64,000 bases of DNA from Synchiropus splendidus (taxonomy: Eukaryota; Chordata; Actinopteri; Syngnathiformes; Callionymidae). Below, piece after piece: positions 1 to 13,200 of this stretch. Each line of letters opens with the position of its first letter. Positions within the stretch are counted from its first letter, which is position 1. The notes beneath the pieces are model-generated. The model worked only from the letters and a program-made list of their open reading frames with translations, was not told where the DNA came from and did no database searches. The position numbers and the translations under genes are program-made. The stretch lies in the NCBI RefSeq assembly GCF_027744825.2, contig NC_071336.1:14597501-14661500 (forward strand), in the 5' to 3' direction.

Positions 1-301
1 TAAAGTGGATATAACTGCTTCTTTCTCTCTTGCTTTCACGAAATCAGTGTTCTGATTTCAATATGTGCATTAAACAGCACCAACTGAAACAAAAGTAGAG
101 CTGTCTGGCCACTGTGCCTCAATATGGTTGGGGTTGAGTTTAATAGATTTTCAAGTCCAGGAGTGGGAGAGCCAGGATTTCTAGGGGGCGCTATTTTACA
201 TAGAGTAAACTTTTGGCCATGTGGATCACGTCTCACTCAAAATGGAATTTCATATAGTGTGTGCTCCATTATGGAGGCTGTTTATTCATTATTATTATTA
301 T

Positions 302-335
<34 letters not shown>

Positions 336-749
336 CGTAGTAATAGTAATAATTGTGCTATTCGGTTGTGCGGGCAGTTGAAGGGTTAATGGCCAGGCAG
401 TAAAAAACACGCTACAAGCCCCTACAAGAGCCAAAGATTAAAATCATCTTTATATTTCCAATGTACAGTGCTGATGTTACAATGCTGGTGTTGCCAAAAG
501 TAAAGAATAATAAAAACAGGAAGCAGCGCCAACTAATCACCGTATTTATTGTTTTTGTTTTTTTGACCTTTGTTGTTTTACCTGATGAGCAGAGAATGAC
601 AATGATGAACAACAACGGTGGATAATTCATTGGTGGCTCAGATCGTCTTGGTTGTATCCGGATTATATCTGCAGACAGTTAAAAGTTGGTGTTTTTGTTT
701 TACTGGCCGACCCACTGAGACTCTGTCTTGTCTTTGTGTTTCATTCCAG
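1..749. other. Intronic DNA of the left-hand gene
   Basis: No coding exon is seen. About 120-270 (gggggcgctattttac, then ttttggccatgtggatcacg) looks like a worn interspersed repeat I cannot name; a trinucleotide array follows. Confidence 0.35.
288..353. repeat. (TTA)n/(TAG)n trinucleotide microsatellite
   Basis: attattatta grades into a run of about fifteen tag units with one interruption (gtcgtag), then taatagtaat. The valine-rich open frames here are artefacts of the repeat. Confidence 0.9.
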
Positions 750-815
750 ACACAGCTGAAGCTGACGATAAACCTGAACTTAATGGGAACCAGCAAGACA
801 ACGGCGCTGTACAAG
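750..815 (+). CDS. Penultimate coding exon of an unidentified gene
   Basis: 66 bases between a good acceptor (tcattccag) and a GTACCT donor. The frame that starts with two carried-over bases reads TAEADDKPELNGNQQDNGAV, then Q, and joins in phase 1 to the exon at 6722. The peptide is hydrophilic and acidic/Gln/Asn-rich, like a cytoplasmic or linker tail, with no domain I recognise. A second frame is also open here but would stop after five codons at the next exon. The upstream exons must lie left of the window. Confidence 0.45.
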
Positions 816-2769
816 GTACCTGCGCAAACCCTCACACACACACACACACGTCAAAAACAATAAAAAAACACACATAAAACGCACAGATGCGCACGCTCAT
901 GCGTGTAGACTCATGCTGACACACACTCACGTCCGACTGTAGGCATACATGCAGCAGTCTGTGTACATTTATGTAAGCTTCACGCACAACAGTACACACA
1001 TGTTTGGCACATGTGTGTGTGCGTGTGTTGGGGCCCTGCTAGATTAGTGGAGACATTAAGCAGACACAGAGACACCATGGCCTCCCTTTGATGTGCACCT
1101 TATCAGACACGTGTGTATGAGTGTGTGAATTTTCAATTCAACTAGCATGTACGTGTGTATACGTTGCAATGTTTACGACTACCTATATACTGTATGTTGC
1201 CTGTGGCGACCAACACTTAAAATCCTGTCCTCAATTAGGTTTCCTTTAGAGCTGTAGAGAGTAGAAAATATGTGGTCGAACTCTGGATTATTAACTTTTT
1301 TTTCCTAAATAAACTACTAATTCAAATATGTGCTTGCAGCATATTAGCCAGTAATTATTCTGTAATATATAGTGTCTTCCTTAGGCTGCCTAGATTTCAC
1401 CCTGGAATGGTCACTGAAAGTTCACTCTATTATCTAGTATTAACTGTTAATAAACAAGTAATTAGTAGTTAAAATAATCTCCCTCAATCTAAAGTGTTAC
1501 AAAATATGTTTATTTAGTTAGTTAAAATAATAAATATTGCTACCTATGCATGAATATTGCCATTGTCTCTACACACTATGTATAATGAAATAGTTCTTTA
1601 TGAGGTCAATGATGTATAAATATACATTACATAAAGGTCAATGTGGCATCCAACTGTATTTACAGAAATCTAGACAAAAATAGTGAAAGTATGACTGCTG
1701 TTATTGTGCTCAGTGTTTATTTTGTCCTTTCACAATTTAGTGACAATAAATAGTGACAAAAAGAATGTAAAAATAGAAACAAAATGCCTGCTGGACAATG
1801 CTATACAGACAGTGAATCTGAAGCTGAAATCAGATGACTCTTGAAGTGAAGTGTTGGTCATGCACTGTAAAATATGGGTGTAAAGAGTGTCCCGCAGCCT
1901 TTATTGACTTACACCTTTGTAGAGGAAAAAGAGCGTAGCTGGATGGCCGAGCAGTCTACTTCAAATTCTTCTTCATTTATTGCGGTTAAGACATTCATAA
2001 CTTCATAACATTCATCACAGTAACCAGGTTGTGGTTTCCATTGGTTTTCCGAGGATGCCCGTCATGTCACTCTGTTTCCATCCATTTGTGAGGACGCTTT
2101 CGTCAGCAGAAAGGATTAAACCGTGAGGAGGAGGGCAAACATGCCTTCATTACCAGGACGGGGTTATTAGCGCCAAGCTGTGCTGTTGATTTTGGCTGAG
2201 TGAGAGAAAGAAATATGACGCGCTGTTCCACCCGCTATAGCTGCCACATACGTTATTTCATTTTCATTCCCTGTTTTTCATTTTTCGGTTGAGTAAATAA
2301 AAATGCAGATTTTCTCTTCCATAGATGTGATGGATGCTCATCGGAAAACGAGTTTTTCACTTAAGAATGTCGTCATTATTGAGAACATAACGCAGAGGAA
2401 GAAGTTACTGCTGAATTTCTGATGCGACGGCAGCCCACGAGCCGCGCGCTGGGGTGCGTGTACGCAGGCGCGCATGCGTGTTAGTATGCATGTGCTGTCC
2501 TGCACTCACCAGCTGTGCTCAGTCCTGCCTGACATTGAAAACCTGCACTTGAAACTGTATAAATGAATATCCACACACACACACACACACTTCAGGTGTT
2601 TGTGCCTGTGCACTCATGTATGTGTTCTCCATACCTGGAGTAGAACATTCCATCGTGTGTGTGAGTGTGTGTTTGATCCACACACTGGTGAGACAGGCAA
2701 CTCTAATTAGCTCTCTCTCCTCTTAAGACCCCTTTTAGATCCCTTCTCTTCTGCAAGCCAAGCACTCCG

Positions 2770-2985
2770 ACACTCACACACACGCACACACACACACACA
2801 CAATCGCACACAATCAAACACACACCTGATTTCATTAATGTTGATTGGCCCAGTAGGACCCCTTTGCTACCTTGCTTACACACACACACACACACCAACT
2901 GACACACTCGTCTCTCCAGCCATAAAAGCATTTTGCACCTACAGTGGTTTTTGCCAACACACACACACACACACACACTCACACA
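2770..2985. repeat. Cluster of three (CA)n microsatellites
   Basis: Arrays at about 2771-2803, 2879-2896 and 2958-2985, separated by unique sequence. The cysteine/valine-rich reverse-strand open frame is an artefact. Confidence 0.85.
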
Positions 2986-3103
2986 CCTCCTGCTTCCCTC
3001 ACCTTCCACACTCTTAATTAACGACTGAACTGAAAACTGCTGAATACAAAGTAAGATGTTGCGTTAGAATGAGAAGGAGAGGTGAGGAGCAAGAGAGAAG
3101 CTA

Positions 3104-3129
3104 CGGAGAGGAGAGGAGAGGAGAGGAGT
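3104..3129. repeat. (GGAGA)n pentanucleotide repeat
   Basis: About five gagag/gagga units in a purine-rich stretch. Confidence 0.7.
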
Positions 3130-6100
3130 GAGAAGTTTTCTGTCCAGATTGTGTCTCCTTTGTGTGTCCTGCAAAGTCAGGTTGCTTTCATGGACTGTAA
3201 AAAAAGAAAAGCAAAGAGAGGATGAATAGACATGGAAGAATGAAACCATGGCTACTGGAGGAAACGTGAAAGCAAACAAGACATTGATCTATATTAGGGA
3301 AAATATCACTTGAAGAACGCTGTGAAATATGCCATAAAGCTGTTTAAATATGCCACCGAAAGAGGGAATTGTTGAATAACTGCAGTTAAAAGATAAGGAG
3401 GGCAGCAGAACAAGGGATGGGAGGAGTATGGGGAAGTGGAGGACAGGTGGAGTTGAAAAATGTGACCCTGTTCCGAGACCTGGTGACATTTTCCCCACCC
3501 TGCTGATAGACTCTTAACAAGGCAGGTCAGCATCATTTTTAACCGAGGCGGGCAGGCACACACGCACACACCATCTCACACACACACCGTCGCGCACAGG
3601 TGCATATCGGCGTGACAAATACAAGTGTGAGTAAAGGGGGAAATGTTTCCAAATAGTGAAACAGAGGTGAGAAGACGAAACACCTCTGTAGGATTGAAAG
3701 CTCCTTCTCCGTCGGCACAGAAATAGCTGTTGCGTGTTGCAATCACCACATTTCAAACTCACAGCAGGCTGACAATAAAAACAAAAAGTGCCAATTGACT
3801 TTTCTTCCACTCGTGCAAGGAATCATTGACTCCTGCGTGATACATGAGTCTTTGTGCTTTTCCAAATGCCATAGGGTGTTGTTTCAAATGATCGAGGATG
3901 TCATGTGACCCCAGAAGGTTTTTGGAGTGATCTGCTTGAGTGGTTTGGAAGCCATCAATAGGGGTTACAGTAAAATCTGTTTTTTTACGGAACCAATGTT
4001 TACATGTCCATCCTTCAGAAAGACGGCGTTAAGTAATGTTGCTTGTCTTCTTCAACTGTACTCAAATGCCAACGTGTCCAACAGACTTTTCTTGCTAAAC
4101 CATGACTGGCTATAAAATATAAAGTACACTTTCACGCTGCAGTCGTGATAGAAGGAGCCTCAAATTTTTTTTGTGCCACAATATTAAATGGCCTTTTGAG
4201 TCTTCACGATAGAAAGGCTCCTTGTGACCATTCAGTTGTTTGAATCAATCTTTGGATTGGGAAGAGGGTTGATGTAAATACATGAAGGGTTAAATGACTG
4301 TCAAAGAAGTGACAAGCATCTTTAACCTGGAAAGGGTTAACAGGAACACAACTTGTGAGGATTCAAAATAATAATAAATAAATAGCGAGAGCGAAACTCT
4401 TCCAGCGAGGATTCAAACCCACTGAAGTAAATGGTTGTAATGGACACTTAAGTTAGAGTAAAAACACTGAACATGGCAAAACTTACAGTTTATATCATCT
4501 ACTTTAGCGTCATTAGAATATATAATAGCTACCACTCGCAGATTTATTGGCACCGGGAACATTAAAAAGGCCATGATTCACCATATAGCAGCTAGACTGT
4601 GTCATTTGTAGTGAATGGAAGGAGTAGGTGTAGCGGCTGGAGTGGTGGAGGCTTGAATGAACGTATTGAATGAGGTATTGAAAACAGATGAGTTCAAGCA
4701 TGTGGAATGAGTCAGAGATAGAGGGAGGTGAAGAAAAGGGTGCAGACATGGTGGAAGAATGGGTGGAGATGACTGTAGGTGAAGGGACAAGTGGGGGCTA
4801 GTGTGAAAGGGAGGCACCATAGGACAGTAGTGAAACCTGCCAGTATGCTTTAAAGACAGTAGCTCTGATACAAAGACTGGAGGCGGAGTTAGAGTTTGAG
4901 ATGCTTATGTTTTCAATGGAAACGCTTGAAGACTAGAAACAAGTGTGTCGAGTGAAGAAGCCTGGAGACAAGGTCCTGGGTGACTCAGATGTTTTACAGG
5001 AGAAGAAGACAACAATTGAGGTTCAGGTTTGTGGTAAATGCAAAAGGGGATAGTTTTGACCAGGGTGGCTGAAGGTGGAGGTGGCTGACTTGCTGCAGCA
5101 ACCCCTGAAGGGAGATGATGAAAGACGGAGAGTCTTTTAACGTTTGGTGTTGGTCGGAATTGAAATATTCCGTATTAAATGTGACGGCCACGATTGCCTG
5201 TCATACCAGGATGTGTCTCCAATGAAATTGGAGTAGTTTTAGCTGAGCTTAAAGAATGCCAGATTTCAAACAGCAGGAGTGATCTGGGGATCAAAGTACT
5301 TATGTATTTGAGTAGCGGTCTAAACCTGCTGCCAACTGGAGGGGGAAGAAGAGAGGACGCAGGGAAGAACAGGTCAGGAGGATAAAAATAATACAAGAGT
5401 AACAGATAGAGGACAGGAGGTGGAGAGGAGAGGGGGCGCAGGTGGAACAGAGGGAAGGGAGAGGAGGGGGCTTTAGTGGATCACCGGCTGATAAAAATAG
5501 GGAAGAACAGCGGATGAGAGGAGTTGAAACACGAAGGAGGAAGCGAGCGGTCAGCATCAGATGAAAGTGAAATTTTGAGGAAGTTTGTTCAAACCACTTT
5601 CACATGAGAGGCGAGAATGATAAAGCGAGGAGACAATGAAAAGTGTAAGATGATGAGTGAAATAGAGGGCAGGAGGACGGGGAGAGGTGGAGGGCAGGTT
5701 TATGGCTGCTGTTATGCAGAAATGTAAACACTTTGCAACGTTTGCAGAAAACAATGACACCACAGGGAAAGGAAAGTGTGTGTGTTTGTTTGTATTTCTG
5801 TGTGTGCGACTGTGCGTGTGTAGGTGGTTGCAGCAACAGCACTACAGGGAGCGGAAGGAGAACGGCGGAGGTGAAATGAGAGAGAGAGAGAAGGAGAGCA
5901 GGCAGTAGCAGAATAGGTGATATGAGATTCTTATCATAAACAGATACGGCTGTTTTAAGAGGGAGGCATCACTTGCACTTCTTCCACAGTGGTTCTTTAA
6001 GTACTCAGCCCATTAATACAGCTGAAGTGAGACTTTGTAGCTGTCCATCAGGTAGTACCACTGACAGCAGTTCAGTCTAATAGTTTCCTTAGGTCAAGGT

Positions 6101-6721
6101 GGAAGTTCCCAGAGCTGTCAATTGATTTGATTTCATAGATCAATTCAAGTGACCAGTGAAAGTCTGCTGTTGATGTGGCTTTTCCTCGAGCCACCGAGAG
6201 GGTTCAGTGAAGGTTTGTCAGTCTGTCTCCAGTGTTGTATGTGCAGGTGTGTGCATGGGGTTGTGTGAGGGGCTGCGTGCTTGTGTGTGTGTTTGTTTTG
6301 AGCACTACCATGCTGATACACACTGTGTTAAGGTCACTTTCGAGTGGCACATATGCGTATTATAAGTACTGAAGCCTAATTTCTAGGCGACAGACAACTT
6401 CCTACAGACACACCCACACCCCCACACTCACACACACACATTTCAACAGTTGCTGTGACTTGTAGTGTAATAATAGCCTTGACATCCATCAAGTAATATG
6501 TGACTGCATCAAAGGCACAGAAGGTCAAACGAAAATGGATAACGTGGAGGACCGTCTTAATGTAATAGTCATCATATTTTCGATTAGTTTTTTCTTCTTT
6601 TCAGACAGATCCATCAATATGACATTCAGTTTCTGACATTCAAAAAGTATAACGTGCAACTTGACATCACTCACCGTGGTTTAAAGGTCCAACTAACAGT
6701 GTTGCTACTTTTTTCTTCCAG

Positions 6722-6759
6722 ATTCCCGGACTTTCCTGAAGAACCCCATGATGTTCTAG
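6722..6759 (+). CDS. Last coding exon of the same unidentified gene (…DSRTFLKNPMMF)
   Basis: A polypyrimidine tract and acceptor (ttttttcttccag) are followed, in the phase set by the exon at 750-815, by DSRTFLKNPMMF and TAG. The reading frame is short, so support comes from the splice sites, the phase match and a plausible 3' UTR downstream. I do not recognise this C-terminus. The overlapping longer frame (RFPDFPEEPHDV...) would need a phase the upstream exon cannot supply. Confidence 0.45.
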
Positions 6760-7210
6760 AACGGCCCCTTGAGACCCCCTTACTCCCAACAGCCTCGACT
6801 TCCTTCGAGGTGGTGGCAGCTGCCCAGGGAGTCACCGCCCAACATGGCGCCGACGGCTGCCCAAGCGGGGTGTTCAATCCAATGCAACATTTTGAGGTTG
6901 CCAGGAAACAATGAGACTACTACTTAACGATCGAGACTCACTGGGGGGTTTTCAGAATCTTTTCTGGATCAGTTTTGCTCTCTCTTCTTTTTTTTTTTTT
7001 AGAGTCACTCCACCTCTCCATCTTCATGATGCCTCCACCATTCAACATTGTATTTTCCTGCAAATGTACAAACATGTTTGGACAGCTATTTTGGACCTGA
7101 GTGGACGGCTCGGGTTTCTTTGGGATGATCCAAGCCCTGGTGGGAGTCACTTCCAGTGCTGTTTACTTTTGAGTAAAATACAATTAATAAAAAAAAGTGC
7201 CCACTGGAGT
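6760..7210 (+). other. Probable 3' UTR of the left-hand gene, with AATAAA at 7186-7191
   Basis: Non-repetitive sequence after the stop at 6757-6759, with no sustained coding signal. AATAAA at 7186-7191, inside an A-rich run, is the first canonical poly(A) signal I see after the stop, suggesting cleavage near 7.2 kb. Confidence 0.4.
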
Positions 7211-7849
7211 GATCATGACTTCTGTTTGGACCTAAACTGCTACTGTGGGCAGCTCAGGACTGGAGGAAGAGGGTCGAAATGAAGTTGTGGAGAAACATTC
7301 AGGAGGAACACAGGAAAGAAGAGGAAGACGACACTGAAGACTATTTATGTCTCACTTCTTACGCTTAATTTAGTATTTCCGTAACGGGACGGAGAAGAAT
7401 GCATGGGAAAAGTTTTGTGTTCTTTGACATCAACTCCGCGATCTCCTCCTTGTTTGGTTAATTCCTTTATAAAACTCTTTGTCTCCCCTCCATCTCCTCC
7501 ACTTCCTGTGACTCTGAAAACGTTGAATGCAGCTTTTCAATGTATGAAGTGTTTTCTATCACCCCAAACATGTGAAGTAGTCAAATAATGCAAACATCTA
7601 AAAAAAAGCCCCCTTTTTTATGACAATGAAGTGATTTTTAGAGTATTTTACCCTAATATATGTTTCATTCTCTTCTCAATTTGTCACCTTTGACCACTCA
7701 GACTCCGAGCTTCTGGTGTCCAATGAGGTGGAAGTCACTAGAGCGACAGTAAAGGAGTTTTTACGTACTCTATCCGCTCCTCAAATCTCATTTGTCCTCA
7801 AGTGAAGCCTCTTAAAGCCATGGCATTCTTTGGCATGCATCCCCAAAAA

Positions 7850-8006
7850 TATACTGATCTGCCACAACATGATGACCACCTTGTGCAGCTTGCAGTTGCA
7901 GTCTGCTCCCATCAGCGAGCTGCCGCAACTGTTTTGCTGTGGTACTGACCACTGCAGAATATTTTATCTCCAAGGAGTGGTTGTGTTGTTTTGGCAAATC
8001 AGTATA
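7850..8006. mobile_element. Short DNA transposon / MITE with terminal inverted repeats
   Basis: The left end (tatactgatctgccacaaca) is matched in inverted form by the right end (tgttgttttggcaaatcagt, then ata). The left end followed by tgatgaccacc resembles the widespread teleost repeat beginning 'ctgatcagccataacattatgaccac'. It is about 157 bases long with no open frame of its own, so nonautonomous. The family name is not assigned. Confidence 0.65.
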
Positions 8007-10179
8007 TGATCAGATATAGGAACAGATAATAGCACTTTAATAAGCAATTCATAACAGCCCAACTGAGCTGGTGAACGCATCAAGTGCTCCTCACCTGCGT
8101 CACTCACCAGTTGCTTTTGGTCCTTCAGACCATTAGAGTGCAGATTTGTTGTGTTTCGGTTCTGTTTATTCCACTGAGTGTTGATTTGTTTGTTTATTTG
8201 TTGCTTCTGTTTTTCTAATGTGTGATAAATGAGGGTGGGAGGAGGCGGGGCTCGGGTTTCAGGGGCTACTCCTTGTAGATAGAAGCCACCATTTTTGTTT
8301 TTTACTTCATTTTTTTCCCCCCAAAGATCCCTCAGTCTGTCACTGTTCTCTGGATTTGAGCTGACTGCAAATATACAGTATTATAATGACAGCTGGGTTG
8401 TGGTGCTTTATTCACCTGCACACACACTTCTTTAATAGACACACATTTGTAGGCTCAAAGGGCAAGAGACAGGAGACTCCCTGAGGAGGTGGCTGCTCTA
8501 TTTCAGGGCAACCACTCACACATTATAGTTAATGGACAATATAGAGGCATAACACGTCACCTGCGTTTGGGGACAGTGGGAGAAGAAGAATCAACATACT
8601 CCACTAAGGACAGAGTTACAGCTCGCCGAACCTGAGGACATGAGTAAGTGATCAATGACTGAATGAGTCTTGTGTTGCTTTTACAGTACGTGGTGCAGTC
8701 TGTCACTTATTGATACCACACCAATAGAAAGGCCCCCTCTCCTCTAGTTCCAGGATGCACTGCAACAGTTAGAGTTACATGTAACAGTAAATACAGCCAA
8801 GGGATTACAGCTAATTCTCATTCACGCCCAATATTTTTGTTCGGATTTAACCTCATAGCTTCCTGTGACATTTCAGATGAAGAGGATTTTAATACTGCAT
8901 ATTTTGGTTCAATGTTCAATGTTTTTTGCCTATATAAATAATGCTGAGCGACTTTTTACGACCACACCAACAGGCTGATGAGTCTAAAATCGGCTCAGGC
9001 TCATATTAAAAATAAGCATTGGAATGTTTACACCCTTTTACTTCAAAAACTGGAGGTCTTGGGAGGAGGGTGGTTAAAAGAGGTGGTGGCCTTTAGGCGG
9101 GAGACAGTAGTCGCTGTGCACCTGGACTTGTGAGGCCACAAAACTGTGATGGGAGCCTTCCCTTTTAGGACCTCCTGCACTCCACCCCTCCGTCCCCGTC
9201 CCACGTCATAGTCAAGTATACTCTGACCATTCTCTCATTGCTGTGCATGCAGAAAGAAAGGCTGAGGAAACACGCAGACAGCCAGGTCAGATGTAGCCAC
9301 TGCTGTTCTCCGGTCAAAGATTCAAACACTTTCATTTACAATAATCCTGTGTTGATTCCAAAGACACATGTTCACTGATCCATCACATTGCACTTGCTCA
9401 AAAAGAACAATCTGAATTTTCCGAAAAACAATTGACACAGGATTTTGGTGGTTTGTTTCATTCACAAACAGAAGCCAGAGAGCAAACACACACACACACA
9501 CACACACGCCTCTGTTCCATTTAGACTGTATATTTACTCAGTATTAGGAGGTTAATGAGGTGAAGCCGCTTCCTGTCTCTTCTCTCTCTGGTGTTTGATT
9601 CCCTCCATCACGTCTGTCACTCTCCTCTGTCTTTTCTTCCTCTCTGTATTACCATCATTTGCTCCGTCACTCGCCCCTGAGCTTTGCTTTCCATCTGTTT
9701 CTCTGTCTCCCATCTCTCCGTCTCCATCGCTCTCCGTTTACCAAATAAGCTGATGTCACTTTTTCCATTTCCCCCTAATGGAGGTAGAAACACAGAGCGA
9801 TGGACAGTGAGGAGAAAACGGCCAGATGAAGAGGGATGGAGAGAGAGAGAAACCAGGGCGCAGGGAAGGGTGACAGCGCAGGAAAGGGAGATTGAAGCAT
9901 CTCAAAACGACAAGAGAGAAGAAAAAGTCAAAAAAGTTGACAGACAGATGAGAAGGAACTTTCAACTTGTTTTTGTAGTACATGTGTAAATTTGTATTTT
10001 GAGGATAAAACTGGAACATATTCTGTACTTTGTGTTGAAGAAGTGAATTACCCAAATGAATTATGGATGACAATGTTTGGCCAGAAAGAAGTAAATAACA
10101 GGGGGAAATGGGATTTTGATGAAATGACGGAAGAAGAAAGTGGAGAGACATTCCCAGACAGGGCAGCAAGCAGTTAAGC

Positions 10180-10216
10180 TCACACACACACACACACACA
10201 CACACCTACACACACA
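10180..10216. repeat. (CA)n microsatellite
   Basis: About 12 uninterrupted CA units, then cacctacacacaca. Confidence 0.9.
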
Positions 10217-13200
10217 GGCCTGCTCCATTATTAGTCTTCATTAGAGTCTTTATGAGAAAAATTATACAGGGAGTACCATCCCAAACTCACCCCGGGGTCC
10301 AACCTGCCAGCGCGTACACACGTGTGCACGTGTAAAATTGTTATTCATTTCTACGCCGAGTTCAATTACTTGAAGGAAGAGAGCATGTGTTGGAGACATG
10401 GCAATACTATTATGATGTAATAATAAAATGACCATTGTCGGTTACAGATCAAAGTTATGTGAGTTTTTCTGCTGCGTCCAGCAGGGTGTGAGAAAGCCGC
10501 ACATGCTCAGAGAGCATCACAGTGGCGGACTGAAGAGCCGGGAGCACTGCGAGCATCCTGCAAGGGTTGGTTTAGGAGGACGGTGAAGGAGGAAGTGGGT
10601 GGAACTACTACTAAGTGGTGCACAGTGTGAACGGAAATTAAAGCCACAGATGAGACAGAGTTCAGGTGCAAAACAAATCAGCAGCACGTAGGAAAACACA
10701 ATCTTGACGCAGTGGCCTGAAGCTGGACTAACTCCACTGTTCACCTTTGAAGTGGTTCCTCTGAATTCTCCTGTGGGGAAGCCTGCAATTGTCTCGATCA
10801 GTGAGGGCAAATTGCTTTGTCCGAGTGTTTCCACCAGATGTCACCGCAACTTTCAGTGGATGATAAAAGCCTCAGCAAACATGTTTGGTGTGTTATATAA
10901 AACTTTTTTTTTAGATAAATAAAACAAACGGTTGTATTTTCCACTACAACATTTCATAATTGTGCCAGAAACACAGGGCTAAAAATTGGAATCATAATGT
11001 TGATAAGCGTAAAATAAAGCAAAACTGATTACAAAATACAAAATTACAACATTTATTACAGATGAACAGTTTAGTTTCACACACGAGGAGTATGCAATGT
11101 ATTGCTGCCCCGAGTGGTGAGATCAGGGTTCATCTGCTCGAACATATCTGCACGAGTGCGTGTTTGTGTGAGGGTGTGTATGTGTTTGTATTCATCACGT
11201 TGATCTGTTACCACAGTCATGTCAAGGGGTTGAAAAAAGTGTGAGGACCAAAAAGCAGGTCCCCACAAAGTCATCCATTCTCAATCACTGAAGAAGCTGT
11301 TCTGATGCTCCTGTGTGAATTTTAGCATGAGCCCATTATGCACACTTTGAGTGCACATCTGTGTGTGTTAGGGACCCCGACTCTCTCTTCAGACTTTCCT
11401 CCACAACTGCCCCCGCTGGTTTACACCCACTTCTATCAATATATGGTACATTCCCCATCAGTGATCAAGATTTCAAGTGCGTCAAGTCTGATGTGTGAAT
11501 GAGTAATGTAAAAACAGCCCTTGTGTACTCATTCATACATTCTTCTAGATGCATGAGTGAAGAAAAGATGAGCAAAGTGACTGGATCAGGTACCTTAGGA
11601 TAATATTTCCGCTGATCTAACTTTGGAGGCCTGAATAATAATAAAAAGTTTATTTATTTAGAAACTTGCAGAACAATGATCACGAAGGACTTTGAAGCTC
11701 TGAGCCCACATGGGCTGGAAATACGCACAACACAGTGAATGATAAACTTGCAAAGGGAGTTCTAGAAATGTTTGGAGAACAGGAGAAAAAACTGGGTCTG
11801 ATTCTTGTACAATTCTTGTACAATTCAACTCAAAGTTTTCAGTTTCAGGCTGGGGGTTAGTGATCAGTTCAATGAACTTTGAGTGAGAGTTGACGGATCC
11901 AGACCGTGGCAAAACGGCGAAAAAAGTAATCACAGATGGCAAATATGCAACACTGTCCAGCTTATACTTGCAAAGGCAACTCTAGAAGCATCTATCGTTC
12001 GACATCAGAGATGGAACTCTGTCATGCAGCCAGTGAGGAGAGGCAGGATCCAGCGAGAGGCGGAAGCAGCTGCAAGACTGACGGACGGAAAGTTTGAGCA
12101 TTTAATGATTAGGTGACAACAAACTGCAATCTTTCAGTTATAAGAAATAAATCTGTATAATGCGGCGTCATCAGGGTCACATGTCCGGCTGGAATGCATG
12201 GAATGCACACTTGAGTTCCGTGAGCAACGGAGTAGTTGTCATGTTTCTTAGGTGATCCTTCCGTGAACATGCTGAAAAACGTAATTTTCCTCTCATCGGC
12301 TCTCATCTAAGCCGAAATAAAGGTTCATGCATTTATTTCGAGTTGACTGTGGACACAGACGTCAGAGTTCAGTTCCAGAACAATCGCCAGGGATGATTGA
12401 ATGTGGTGCTGGTCGCGTCTCTCACCAGTTCCGAGCAGGTCTGCAGACGGCAGCAGCTACAGATAGAACATGAGACATACATTGTTACACTCGTCCAAAA
12501 CATATGGACCATAAACACTGCATATGACAGTGAATCAACTATTTTTCTGTCTGATAAATGCTAGTGAACGTTAGCCACGGACGTTAGGCTCTAGCGGCTA
12601 ATGTTGGAGCTAAAACGTTTTGCTGGATATATCTACACTATACCGTGATACGTGAACGGACACTTGCACGTTTGTTATCATCTCAAAAAGAAGTTCCCCA
12701 CATTTGATAACACACCCAAGACCCACGGTAAGCACGAAGAATGCCTTACAGGCCTTATTAGCATTGTGGCTAATTGCTTTGGCCAGCTAAATGTTCACTG
12801 TAGGCTTCGGCTGTGCAATATGACAGCAAACAAACATCCATAACTGTGTTAGAACTTGAGCAAGTCAAGTATATCTATCCCGATTTAGCTCCACAGTTCA
12901 TCTGTTTTGCATATTTTCACATATTTATACATGACACTTATATACAAACAACAAGCATATAGACGTATGTTTAATGATTTGGCAACACAACAGAGACAGC
13001 AGAAAACACAAAATTGACTTACAAGTCGAGTAGATACATCGCCACTTCAGGATCAGATGAAAAGCCTTTGTAGCTCTCAGTTATTGCCAGGCTGTAAAAG
13101 CATCTCCTATATTGACACTTGTCCGGGATCTTGCTATGTCATTCCATTCTTCTGCCATGATGTAAACAAGGATGTCAGCTCGCTGTCGAAGTCGCTCTGC

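Larger units (their letters stand above)
816..6721 (+). other. Long intron of the unidentified left-hand gene
   Basis: About 5.9 kb between the two inferred exons. It holds several CA/GT-rich stretches (833-850, 1012-1028, 2572-2590, 2770-2985, 6425-6440) and a purine-rich stretch (4600-5900), but no convincing exon on either strand. Confidence 0.4.

Noticed and set aside
4395..4425. gattcaaaccc on the plus strand, a reversed B-box match
   Set aside because: An isolated 11-base match with no other tRNA or SINE features.
6654..6914. 86-codon plus-strand frame overlapping the last exon of the left-hand gene
   Set aside because: Its frame (RFPDFPEEPHDV...) needs a splice phase that the exon at 750-815 can only supply through a frame with a stop codon.
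9756..10205. 149-codon minus-strand open frame
   Set aside because: Low-complexity translation of purine-rich DNA joined to a (CA)n array, with no family similarity or splice support.
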